A DNA stretch of 64,000 bases from DATKMK01 sp035541895 (GTDB lineage: Bacteria > Desulfobacterota > Binatia > HRBIN30 > JACQVA1). Shown here one piece after another: positions 57,223 through 64,000 of this stretch (the stretch's first letter is position 1; each line of letters opens with the position of its first letter). The stretch is taken from positions 1 to 64,000 of the forward strand of contig DATKMK010000120.1 of NCBI GenBank assembly GCA_035541895.1, given 5' to 3'. Position numbers and translations under genes: made by a program. Below the pieces are notes generated by a model. The model did not search any database. It was not told the origin of the DNA and saw only the letters and a program-made list of their open reading frames with translations.

Positions 57223-58701
57223 TCAACGTGGTGTCATGACCGCCGATCGGAACGGCGCCCACACCTCGGCCAGCGGTCCGCTCATACGAGTCTCACGTGC
57301 GTCAGACGCGCCCGCGGCGGGCCCGCTCACGCTCATCGTCGCGGGCGCGGGTGAGACCGCGTCGGGCGGTGGGATTTGGCCGGAATCGCCCGGCGTGCAC
57401 GCCGGCGGATCGTCGCCGTCGAGTGCCGGCGCCGGCAGCGCGGGCGGATCGAGGAATGCCGGCGGATTGACGAAGTCGAGGCAGTCGAACAGATCGTCGG
57501 CGTTCGCGTCGCGGAACGTCAGCGCGCCGAGGTTCCACTTGCGCTCGATGAACTTGAGGACTGCCGTGTGATCGCGAACCACGGAGGAGACATAGTTCCG
57601 CCGCGCGTACGGCGACACAATCACCGCCGGCACGCGGAAGCCATAGCGATCGTAGCCGCCGGGATAGTCGCCCGGCGCGAGATCGGGCGGAATATCGTCG
57701 GGCTTGATCGCCGGCGGCGGCGGCACGTGATCGTAGTAGCCGCCGTGCTCGTCGTAGAGCCATACCAGCAACGTCTTGGGCCAACCCGGCCCTGACATCG
57801 CCGCATTGATCACCTGCGCGGCGAAGCGCTCGCCGATGCGAATGTCGTCGGGATTTTCTTCCGAGCCCCCGGTTTCGAATCCCGGATCGACCAACGACAC
57901 CGCCGGCAACGTCCCCGCCGCGGCGTCGTGGAAGAACTGCGCGATCGGCAGCAGCTTGCTGAGGTTCTTCACTGTGTAGTTGATCAAGATCGCGAGCGAC
58001 GGCAGATCGGTATGGTAGTTCCGCCACGAGATGCCGAACGCGTCGAGTCGCTCGAAGATATTGCCGTTGGGCGGCGGCGGCGCTTGGATGGCCGCGCTGC
58101 TCGTGCTGATGATCCCCGCCGCAGTCCCGGCCATCAGGAAGCGACGATTCGGATAGGTTTGACACAGCGTCGAGCCGAACCAACGGCTGGCAAGCGAGAA
58201 GGTCCGCGCGAGCCCGTAATAGAAGGGCAGATCGTCGCCCGTCCAGTACCCCATCGCCACCGGCCCGCTGGCGAGCACGAAGCCGTCGTTGCGGCCGGTG
58301 TTGTACGAGACGTGGCTGGCGTTCCAGTTCTGTCCGGGATGCCCGTCGAGTTGACACGCCGACGGCATGTGAAAGGCATGGATCAGGTTGCCGTCGCCGT
58401 CAGGATTCGACGCCGCCGGCCTACCCGTTCCGTCGAGCGGCAAACCGACGGCGGGGTCGAGAAGGCCGAAGTAATTGTCGAACGAGTGATTCTCCATCAT
58501 CACGATGATGATGTGTTCGATCTGCGGCAACGTGTCGGTGCCTTCCGGTAGGTGGGGGGTGGGCAACGATCCAGGTTGCCGTACCGCGGGCGCGCTGATT
58601 GTCCCTCCGCATCCCGGCAGCACCAAGCCCAGCCCGAGCGCCGCAGCACCTTGCAGCACCTGCCGTCGCGATACGTCTGTTGATTTCGGTTGTTGACTCA
58701 T
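57223..58701 (-). CDS. Tat-exported phospholipase C/phosphoesterase-family lipoprotein
   Basis: A 492-aa member of the PF04185 phosphoesterase family (phospholipase C, acid phosphatase AcpA). A twin-arginine signal (SRRQVLQGAAALGLGLVLPGC) with lipobox Cys31 indicates Tat export and lipidation. The metal/nucleophile motif MMENHSFDNYFG is at about 68-79; YDEHGGYYDHVPPP and GFRVPAVIVSPYA are further signatures. The ATG at 58701 was preferred; ATG 58719 is possible. The C-terminus is Pro/Ala-rich. Substrates could be phosphatidylcholine-type lipids or other phosphomonoesters. Confidence 0.9.
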   Translation of the reverse strand: MSQQPKSTDVSRRQVLQGAAALGLGLVLPGCGGTISAPAVRQPGSLPTPHLPEGTDTLPQIEHIIIVMMENHSFDNYFGLLDPAVGLPLDGTGRPAASNPDGDGNLIHAFHMPSACQLDGHPGQNWNASHVSYNTGRNDGFVLASGPVAMGYWTGDDLPFYYGLARTFSLASRWFGSTLCQTYPNRRFLMAGTAAGIISTSSAAIQAPPPPNGNIFERLDAFGISWRNYHTDLPSLAILINYTVKNLSKLLPIAQFFHDAAAGTLPAVSLVDPGFETGGSEENPDDIRIGERFAAQVINAAMSGPGWPKTLLVWLYDEHGGYYDHVPPPPAIKPDDIPPDLAPGDYPGGYDRYGFRVPAVIVSPYARRNYVSSVVRDHTAVLKFIERKWNLGALTFRDANADDLFDCLDFVNPPAFLDPPALPAPALDGDDPPACTPGDSGQIPPPDAVSPAPATMSVSGPAAGASDARETRMSGPLAEVWAPFRSAVMTPR

Positions 58702-58837
58702 TCGGTCACCGTCCGCCATCGGCGTCCATACGAAGGAGGGTACGCTCAGTCAACGGCGCGGAGCGGATGGCGAGGCCGGCATCCGTCACCCACCTCAGCT
58801 TCGCTCTGGGACGTCAAGGTTCCCATCGCCGCCGCGA

Positions 58838-59179
58838 TTACTCGGACGCGTCAAACGCCTCATCGCATTTCGCGGCGAAGATGAAATCGCTCTCAGTCAG
58901 TCCATCGATCTTGTGGGTCCAGATCTCGATGCGCGCGCGGCCCCAGGCAAGGTAGATGTCGGGGTGATGGTTCTGCGCCTCGGCGATGCCGCCGACCCGA
59001 TTCACGAATGCGAGCGCGGGCGCGAAGCTCTTGAAGCGATAGAGTCGCGACAGGTGATGTTCGTCGACGACGGTCCACTCGGGATCGATCTGCGTCCGTA
59101 GCGGCTCCAGATCGATCCCTTTCAGCGGCGGCACGCCGCCGTTGCACGGCACACAATCACGCTTCGCCAGCTCGGACAT
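58838..59179 (-). CDS. phhB: Pterin-4a-carbinolamine dehydratase
   Basis: A 113-aa dehydratase that regenerates quinonoid dihydropterin from 4a-hydroxytetrahydrobiopterin. The active-site segment is AEAQNHHPDIYLAW with the paired His, and WTHKIDGLTESDFIFA closes the fold. An N-terminal Cys pair (CVPCNGG) is common in this bacterial subgroup. The ATG at 59179 gives family length; the upstream in-frame region overlaps the divergent LLM gene. No aromatic amino acid hydroxylase gene is nearby, so a role in molybdopterin/pterin metabolism or as an HNF-like accessory is possible. Confidence 0.92.
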   Translation of the reverse strand: MSELAKRDCVPCNGGVPPLKGIDLEPLRTQIDPEWTVVDEHHLSRLYRFKSFAPALAFVNRVGGIAEAQNHHPDIYLAWGRARIEIWTHKIDGLTESDFIFAAKCDEAFDASE

Positions 59180-59300
59180 GCAGTGACCTCGACGGATCAG
59201 CCTGTACGCGGCGCGCGTCAGTGAGTCAACGGAACCGGTTGCTCCGCGCGCGACGAGTTCGCTATGATCGCAACCATTCCAATCGAGGTCGGAGGCCGGC

Positions 59301-60581
59301 ATGAAATTCACCTGGTTTCATCTGATGCCCTACCGCTGGCTGCCCAGCGATTTCCGCGAGCGCTTCCACGGCGTGTGGGTCGACGTGCCCAACTACCTCT
59401 ACGATCCCGAGCGCGGCCACGAGTTGTATAACGAGTACCTCGACATGCTGGAGTATGCCGACCAGTGCGGCTTCGACGCGGTCGGCGTCAACGAGCATCA
59501 TCAAAATGCGTACGGCATGATGCCGTCGCCCAACATCATGGCCGCCGCGCTCGCCCGCCGCACCAGCAACGCAATGATTCTGGTGCTCGGCAACTCGATC
59601 GCGCTTTACAATCCGCCGGTGCGCGTCGCCGAAGAGTTCGCGATGCTCGACGTCATCTCCGGCGGCCGCCTGATCGCCGGCTTTCCGGTCGGCACGTCGA
59701 TGGACATCAACTACTGCTATGGCCAGAATCCGGCGACCGTGCGCGACAAGTATCGTGAGGGCCACGACCTCATCATCAAAGCCTGGCACATGCGCGAGCC
59801 GTTCGCGTGGAACGGCAAGTACACCAAGCTGCGCTACGTCAATCTGTGGCCGCGGCCGATCCAGCAACCGCATCCGCCGATTTGGATTCCCGGCCTCGGC
59901 TCGATCGAGACCTGGGACTTCTGCTTGGATCACGGTTACAATTACAGCTACCTCTCGTTCAGCGGATACAAACGCGCGCAGAACATGATGAACGGCTACT
60001 GGGAACACTGCGCGAAGAAAGGCATCGACCCGAATCCCTACCGCGGCGCGTTTTTCCAGCAGGTGTGCATCAGCGACACCGACGCCGCCTGCGAGCGCGA
60101 GTGGTGGCCGCACGTCGATTACTTCTTCAACAAGTGCCTACACCTCTATCCCGGCATGGCCGGCGCGCCCGGATACATGTCGGAAGCATCGATGCGCGCC
60201 GGCGTGGTCGCGCAAGTCGGCAACACCAAGAGCAACATGGGCACCGACAAGTCGTGGAAGGAACTCGTCGAGCAGCGCTACATCGTCGCCGGCTCGCCTG
60301 CCACCGTCGCTCAACAGCTCGAAGAACTCGCCAAGTCGCTGCGTGTCGGCCATTTGCTGTTCGGCTTGCATCTGGGCTCGGCGCCGAGCGAGCTGGTCAA
60401 TCACTCCACCGAACTGTGCGCCCGCGAAGTGCTTCCAAAGCTGCGCCCGATTTGGAGCGAGCACGAAGACCGCTGGTGGCCGCAGGCGATGCCGAAGGAG
60501 AAGCGCGTGAAGCCGGGCAGCACAACGCTGACCGCGGCACGCGCCGCATCGATCGGCAACGGACAGGAGGCACGAGCGTGA
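59301..60581 (+). CDS. LLM-class flavin-dependent oxidoreductase (long form)
   Basis: A 426-aa luciferase-like monooxygenase-superfamily protein, longer than the one at 20.6-21.5 kb. Motifs are FTWFHLMPYRWLP at the N-terminus, VGVNEHHQNAYGMMPSPN (the EHH metal/flavin motif), VLGNSIALYNPPVRVAEE and LHLYPGMAGAPGYMSEAS. These resemble the alkanal/FMN-dependent monooxygenases used in degradative gene clusters. GGAGG precedes the ATG. It overlaps the alpha/beta hydrolase start by four bases (GTGA), so the pair probably acts on the same compound (oxidation, then ester/C-C hydrolysis). Confidence 0.9.
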   Translation: MKFTWFHLMPYRWLPSDFRERFHGVWVDVPNYLYDPERGHELYNEYLDMLEYADQCGFDAVGVNEHHQNAYGMMPSPNIMAAALARRTSNAMILVLGNSIALYNPPVRVAEEFAMLDVISGGRLIAGFPVGTSMDINYCYGQNPATVRDKYREGHDLIIKAWHMREPFAWNGKYTKLRYVNLWPRPIQQPHPPIWIPGLGSIETWDFCLDHGYNYSYLSFSGYKRAQNMMNGYWEHCAKKGIDPNPYRGAFFQQVCISDTDAACEREWWPHVDYFFNKCLHLYPGMAGAPGYMSEASMRAGVVAQVGNTKSNMGTDKSWKELVEQRYIVAGSPATVAQQLEELAKSLRVGHLLFGLHLGSAPSELVNHSTELCAREVLPKLRPIWSEHEDRWWPQAMPKEKRVKPGSTTLTAARAASIGNGQEARA

Positions 60582-61399
60582 GCAGCGGCGCGCAGTCACG
60601 AATGCTGGCGCTCGGCGACGGGCGCCCGACCATCGAGGTCCTCGAAGCCGGCAGCGGCGCGCCGCTGCTGTTCCTCCACGGCGCCGGCGGGATTCCGCTG
60701 TGGAGCGGCGTGCTCCCGCTGCTCGCGCGCGAGTTTCACGTCTACGCGCCGCTCCTGCCGGGTTTCGGACAGTCGACCGGACTCGACTGCTTGGATGATC
60801 AACTCGATTTGTTTCTGCACGGTTTCGACGTGATGGACGCGCTTGGGCTGGCGCGTCCCTACGTCGTGGGCGAGTCGATGGGCGGTTGGATGGCGGCCGA
60901 GATGGCGGCGCTGCGGCCGGACAAGATCGGTCGCCTCGCGCTCGCGGCACCGATCGGGTTGTGGCGCGACGACGCCCCGGTGCTCGACATGTTCGGCATG
61001 ATGAATGACGAGATGGTGCCGTTTCTGTTTCACGACACCAACTGCGCGGCGGCGCAAGCGATGCTGGGGCTGAGCGCGCTCATCAGCGACAAGGACGATC
61101 GCACCCAAGCGCAAATCGAGCAGCTCATCGCGCTCGCCCGCGGTGCGCGCACCGCGGCGAAGTTTCTGTTTCCGGTGCCGGAGAACGGTCTCGAACGCCG
61201 CCTGTGGCGCATTCAAGCGCCGACCTTGATCGTGTGGGGTGCCAACGATCGCTTCATCGCACCGCTGTACGCCGACATCTTCACCGCCAAGATTCCCAAC
61301 GCTCAACTCCACACGATTCCCAAGGCAGGGCATCTGCTCGCCCTCGAAGTGCCCGACGCCCTCGGCGAAGTTCTGTGCGAGTGGGGCAAGCGGGCGTAG
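60578..61399 (+). CDS. Alpha/beta hydrolase
   Basis: A 273-aa alpha/beta-hydrolase with nucleophile Ser100 in GESMGG, acid in GANDRF, and His in KAGHLLALEVPD. The oxyanion motif is HGAGG. It resembles meta-cleavage product/epoxide or haloalkane hydrolases but lacks a deciding residue. It starts at a GTG with AGGAGG seven bases upstream and is coupled to the LLM oxidoreductase. Its stop lies within a palindromic element. Confidence 0.88.
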   Translation: MSSGAQSRMLALGDGRPTIEVLEAGSGAPLLFLHGAGGIPLWSGVLPLLAREFHVYAPLLPGFGQSTGLDCLDDQLDLFLHGFDVMDALGLARPYVVGESMGGWMAAEMAALRPDKIGRLALAAPIGLWRDDAPVLDMFGMMNDEMVPFLFHDTNCAAAQAMLGLSALISDKDDRTQAQIEQLIALARGARTAAKFLFPVPENGLERRLWRIQAPTLIVWGANDRFIAPLYADIFTAKIPNAQLHTIPKAGHLLALEVPDALGEVLCEWGKRA

Positions 61400-61422
61400 G
61401 GCACGGCGCGCTGTGCCCCTAC
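61396..61422. repeat. Intergenic palindrome GTAGGGCAC...GTGCCCCTAC
   Basis: An inverted repeat of nine to ten bases with one bulge and an eight-base GC-rich centre overlaps the hydrolase stop codon. There is no T-run. It resembles palindromic spacers widespread in environmental genomes. Confidence 0.5.
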
Positions 61423-61461
61423 CAGGTTCGTCGTGTCTGTGACTTCCAAGAAAGGACAACC

Positions 61462-62619
61462 GTGACTCCAAACATCCACGGCATCTGCGATCCGCGCTTT
61501 GCACCGCTGCGCGACACGTTCATCCGTAGCTTTTCGACCTTCGGCGAAACCGGCGCGGCGCTGTCGATCACCCTCGACAACAAACCGGTGGTCGACATCT
61601 GGGCCGGCTATTCCGACGCAGCGAAGACGAAGGAGTGGCAACGCGACACCATCGTCAACGTCTACTCGACCACCAAAGGTATGGCCGCGATCTGCGCGCA
61701 CCGCTTAGCCGACGCCGGGCGCTTGGACTTCGATGTGCCGGTGGCCAAGTACTGGCCTGAATTTGCGTCCGGTGGCAAAGCCGAGATGCCGGTGCGGCAT
61801 CTGCTCAGTCACCGTGCCGGCTTGCCCGCGGTGCGGCAGGTGATGCCGCCGGAAGCGATGTATCAACCCGAGACGATGGCGACCGCGTTGGCCGCGCAAG
61901 AACCCTGGTGGCAGCCGGGAACCAAGCACGGCTACCACGCGGTGACCTACGGCTGGCTCGTCGGCGAAGTCGTGCGCCGCCTCACCGGCAAGAGTGTCGG
62001 CGCCTATTTTCGCGACGAGATCGCGCGCCCGCTCGACGTCGATTGCCACATCGGGTTGTCGGCGGCGGACGAGGCGCGCGTGGCGCCGCTGATTCCGCCG
62101 CCGCCGCCGACTCCCGATCAACTCGATCTGCTCGCCGAGATCCTCAAGGACCCGGAATCGATGCTGGCCAAGGCGTTCATGAATCCGCCGGTCGCGCTCG
62201 ATGCGGTGAACTCGCGCGATTGGCGCGCCGCCGAGATCCCCGCGGCCAACGGCCACACCAACGCGCGCGCGCTCGCGCGGATCTACGGCGTGTTGGCGTG
62301 CGGCGGCGCGATCAACGGCACGCGCGTGCTCAGCCAAGCGGCGATCGACCACGCGATCGTCGAGCAGTCCGACGGCCCCGACGCAGTGCTGCCGCTGTAC
62401 ACACGCTTCGGCCTCGGTTTCATGCTGTCGACGCCAAAGGAGAAGATGGGGCCAAGCCCGCGCGCCTTCGGTCACGGCGGCATGGGCGGCTCGCTGGCGT
62501 TCGCCGATCCCGACGCCCGCCTCGGTTTCGGCTACGTGATGAACGAAATGCACAGCGGCCTCTGGCTGATCGATCCACGCCCGGCGGCGCTGATCGAGTC
62601 GCTATACGCAGCGCTTTGA
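61462..62619 (+). CDS. Beta-lactamase-fold serine hydrolase (EstB-like)
   Basis: A 385-aa serine hydrolase of the class C beta-lactamase/esterase family. SxxK is STTK at residues 69-72, the second motif YHAVTYG contributes a tyrosine, and HGGMGGS is the third element. The lack of a signal peptide and the EstB-like shape suggest an intracellular esterase rather than a beta-lactamase. The start is a GTG at 61462 after AAAGGA. It lies in the same plus-strand cluster as the LLM oxidoreductase and alpha/beta hydrolase. Confidence 0.88.
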   Translation: MTPNIHGICDPRFAPLRDTFIRSFSTFGETGAALSITLDNKPVVDIWAGYSDAAKTKEWQRDTIVNVYSTTKGMAAICAHRLADAGRLDFDVPVAKYWPEFASGGKAEMPVRHLLSHRAGLPAVRQVMPPEAMYQPETMATALAAQEPWWQPGTKHGYHAVTYGWLVGEVVRRLTGKSVGAYFRDEIARPLDVDCHIGLSAADEARVAPLIPPPPPTPDQLDLLAEILKDPESMLAKAFMNPPVALDAVNSRDWRAAEIPAANGHTNARALARIYGVLACGGAINGTRVLSQAAIDHAIVEQSDGPDAVLPLYTRFGLGFMLSTPKEKMGPSPRAFGHGGMGGSLAFADPDARLGFGYVMNEMHSGLWLIDPRPAALIESLYAAL

Positions 62620-62743
62620 ACAGACCCGGGCAACGCACGCTTTGACGACCCGCGAGTTGTCAATCTCAGCAGGTCTATTGCTCTTGCGGCCTCGCCGTTA
62701 CTGTGTTGACCCGCGACATCCAGCGTGGATTGTCGGAACCGAC

Positions 62744-62847
62744 GGCATCGTCATGCGGATGTACTTCTTCGACGACAAGCAGCATCACGCACCTCTCAGC
62801 TTGCCGTCAACGGCGAGGAGATCTTCAAGATCGACCCGCTGAAGTAG
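62744..62847 (+). pseudogene. DUF4160 gene remnant
   Basis: One frame encodes GIVMRMYFFDDKQHHAP, a clear DUF4160 N-terminal signature. The following family segment is missing, and the DUF4160 C-terminal end (QLAVNGEEIFKIDPLK plus stop at 62847) continues in a different frame. A deletion has removed the middle. The intact partner DUF2442 gene begins eight bases later. Confidence 0.6.
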
Positions 62848-62855
62848 GAGGACCG

Positions 62856-63140
62856 ATGAATCCACATGTGAAATCCGTGCGCGTGCTCGACGACTACGAG
62901 CTGGAGGTGTCGTTTGACAACGGCGAGTTGCGGCGGTTCGACGTGAAGCCGTACCTCGATCGCGGCATCTTCGTTCGCCTTCGCGACCACGATGCATTTC
63001 GCAGCGTACGAGTGGTCGCGGGCTCCGTGGAGTGGACGAACGGGTTGGACCTCAGTTACGACACCCTCTACATCGAGGGACGGCCGATCGTGGCCAGGAG
63101 ACGTCGGACCGAACAGAGCAATCCAGCGAATGCGCACTGA
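62856..63140 (+). CDS. DUF2442 domain protein
   Basis: A 94-aa protein with the DUF2442 pattern VKSVRVLDDYELEVSFDNGE, RFDVKPYLDRGIFVRLRD, FRSVRVVAGSVEWTNGLDLSYDTLYIEG. An AGGAGG site precedes the ATG. DUF2442 genes are very often next to DUF4160 genes and are suspected antitoxin-like partners. Here the partner is degraded, so an orphan is left. The C-terminus is basic (RRRRTEQ). Confidence 0.85.
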   Translation: MNPHVKSVRVLDDYELEVSFDNGELRRFDVKPYLDRGIFVRLRDHDAFRSVRVVAGSVEWTNGLDLSYDTLYIEGRPIVARRRRTEQSNPANAH

Positions 63141-63176
63141 AGCCGCGCGCCTCTGATTGCCAGCGTTGGACCCCGA

Positions 63177-64000
63177 CTAAACCGCCAAATACTTCCGGAA
63201 CCACGCGACCGCCTCGCCCGACGCCGTCGCGAAGTGCGGCGGCTCGTAGGGCGCGAAGTGGCCGGCCGGGATGACGACGAAGCGCTTGGGGTCGCCGGCG
63301 CGGGCGAAGGCGCGGCGGGCGAAATCGAGCGGGAGAAAATCGTGCTCGGCGGCGATCAGCAGCAACGGGGTCGGGGCGATGCGATCGATGAAGCGGCCGG
63401 GCGCGTACTCGAGTAATCGTTCGAGCGAGCGCAGGGTGACCTCGTTGCGCCACGTCGGCGCCGTCTGCGCCGCCAACTGAAACCACTCCCACGAATCCAG
63501 CGTGCCCAACGCGGCCATGCCGCCGCTTTGGTCGACCACCGGAATCATGACGGGTGCGCCACCGGCGTAGATCCGCTCGCGCTCGTCGATCAACTGCTGC
63601 ACCATCGCTGCCCGCCCTTCTTCGCCCGCGAGCTGCGCGATGCTCTCCCAGCCGTCGATCAACGGCACCTGCGACACCACCGCCTTCACGCGCCGATCAA
63701 GCGCGGCGACCATGAGCACGTGCGCGCCGCTGTAGCTCGTGCCCCAAATGCCGACGCGGTCGCGATCGACCGACGGCAGTTGCCGCGCATAACTGATCGC
63801 GTTGCGGTAATCGGTGATCTGCGCGTGCGGGTCGAGGTCCTGGCGCGGCTCGCCGTCGCTCGACCCGAGCCCGCGATAGTCGAAGACGAGGCTCGCCAGA
63901 CCCGCCGCCGCAAACGCTTCGGCGAAACGGTCGAGCCGCATCTCCTTCACCGCCGAGAAGCCGTGCGCCATCACGATCGTCGGCCAGCGCGCGGTATCGG
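63177..64000 (-). CDS. Alpha/beta hydrolase (partial, 5' end outside window)
   Basis: At least 274 residues of an alpha/beta-hydrolase running off the right edge. Reading continues upstream of the first in-frame ATG through RWPTIVMAHG, so the true start lies beyond 64,000. The nucleophile is in GIWGTSYSGAHV, with AAEHDFLPL as the acid loop and PAGHFAPYEPPHF near the His. It resembles the YcjY/dienelactone-like subgroup of peptidase S15-related hydrolases. It is convergent with the DUF2442 gene. Confidence 0.85.
   Translation of the reverse strand, partial: DTARWPTIVMAHGFSAVKEMRLDRFAEAFAAAGLASLVFDYRGLGSSDGEPRQDLDPHAQITDYRNAISYARQLPSVDRDRVGIWGTSYSGAHVLMVAALDRRVKAVVSQVPLIDGWESIAQLAGEEGRAAMVQQLIDERERIYAGGAPVMIPVVDQSGGMAALGTLDSWEWFQLAAQTAPTWRNEVTLRSLERLLEYAPGRFIDRIAPTPLLLIAAEHDFLPLDFARRAFARAGDPKRFVVIPAGHFAPYEPPHFATASGEAVAWFRKYLAV

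Noticed and set aside
1..64000. CRISPR array, tRNA, rRNA, integrase or insertion sequence
   Set aside because: No regularly spaced identical repeats with unique spacers, no cloverleaf with a GTTCGAATC-type arm, and no transposase or integrase motifs were found on reading; the tandem repeats present are codon repeats inside genes.

Overview
The window is GC-rich, gene-dense bacterial chromosome, read here as coming from an uncultured deltaproteobacterial-type lineage. The best guess is Candidatus Binatota/Binatia. This is inference from (i) several secreted proteins with long Thr-Pro ('TPTxT') linkers, (ii) a C-terminal pair of dockerin-like Cys-flanked calcium loops on a secreted peptidase, (iii) two LLM-class flavin-dependent oxidoreductases among hydrolases, and (iv) the hem and pur gene orders. 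There are no phage genes, transposases, CRISPR arrays, rRNA or tRNA genes that I could recognise.

Layout. 1-4 kb (minus): metallo-beta-lactamase-fold hydrolase, two NTF2/SnoaL-fold proteins, an FAD-dependent oxidoreductase and a 62-aa protein, divergent from a 1,029-aa winged-helix/STAND-ATPase/TPR regulator (4.2-7.3 kb). 7.3-8.1 kb: a broken RHS/YD-type gene. 8.1-16.5 kb: a very acidic 59-aa protein, dtd, a DUF1285-like protein, trmL, a zinc-ribbon protein, a Mut7-C protein, a transglutaminase-like protein, a dual-specificity phosphatase, aroC and an enoyl-CoA hydratase. 14.9-17.0 kb: EF-hand protein, ECF sigma factor, anti-sigma-like protein and CpxP/CnrX-like periplasmic sensor. 17.1-24.3 kb (minus): lspA-ileS, LLM oxidoreductase, membrane-anchored creatininase-family protein, GAF histidine kinase. 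24.4-27.3 kb: ICL/PEP-mutase-family enzyme, ribbon-helix-helix protein, thiS-thiG-thiE. 27.5-36.0 kb (plus): purH-purD-purE, threonylcarbamoyl-AMP synthase, DUF1015, thyX, DUF309, MoxR ATPase, CoxE-like VWA protein.

36.1-57.1 kb is the most distinctive part. Two tandem paralogous Thr-Pro surface proteins each have a consensus-like promoter, a rho-independent terminator and the same C-terminal tail. They are followed by a 1,703-aa LamG/Thr-Pro/FnIII/LVIVD-propeller protein. Next comes a tetrapyrrole operon (Met8-like, CcsA/HemX-like, hemA, hemC, cobA-hemD fusion). Its hemB lies beyond a convergent gene for a seven-repeat beta-propeller with an acidic Thr-Pro stalk and a Cys-TM-Arg tail. Then come infA, a nucleotidyltransferase-fold protein, and a secreted S8 peptidase in which Glu occupies the expected His position, ending in a dockerin-like module.

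57.2-64 kb: Tat-exported phospholipase C/phosphoesterase lipoprotein, pterin-4a-carbinolamine dehydratase, a second LLM oxidoreductase coupled to an alpha/beta hydrolase, a beta-lactamase-fold serine hydrolase, a degraded DUF4160 gene next to an intact DUF2442 gene, and an alpha/beta hydrolase cut by the window end.

The housekeeping blocks (haem, purine, thiamine, lipoprotein processing) look ordinary. The noteworthy biology is the set of five proteins that share Thr-Pro linkers but carry different heads and different C-terminal attachment modules, and the apparent placement of one of them inside the haem operon. Short palindromic or degenerate-repeat elements sit in at least five intergenic gaps. 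Many starts were moved downstream of the longest open frame on the basis of Shine-Dalgarno position or stop/start overlap.
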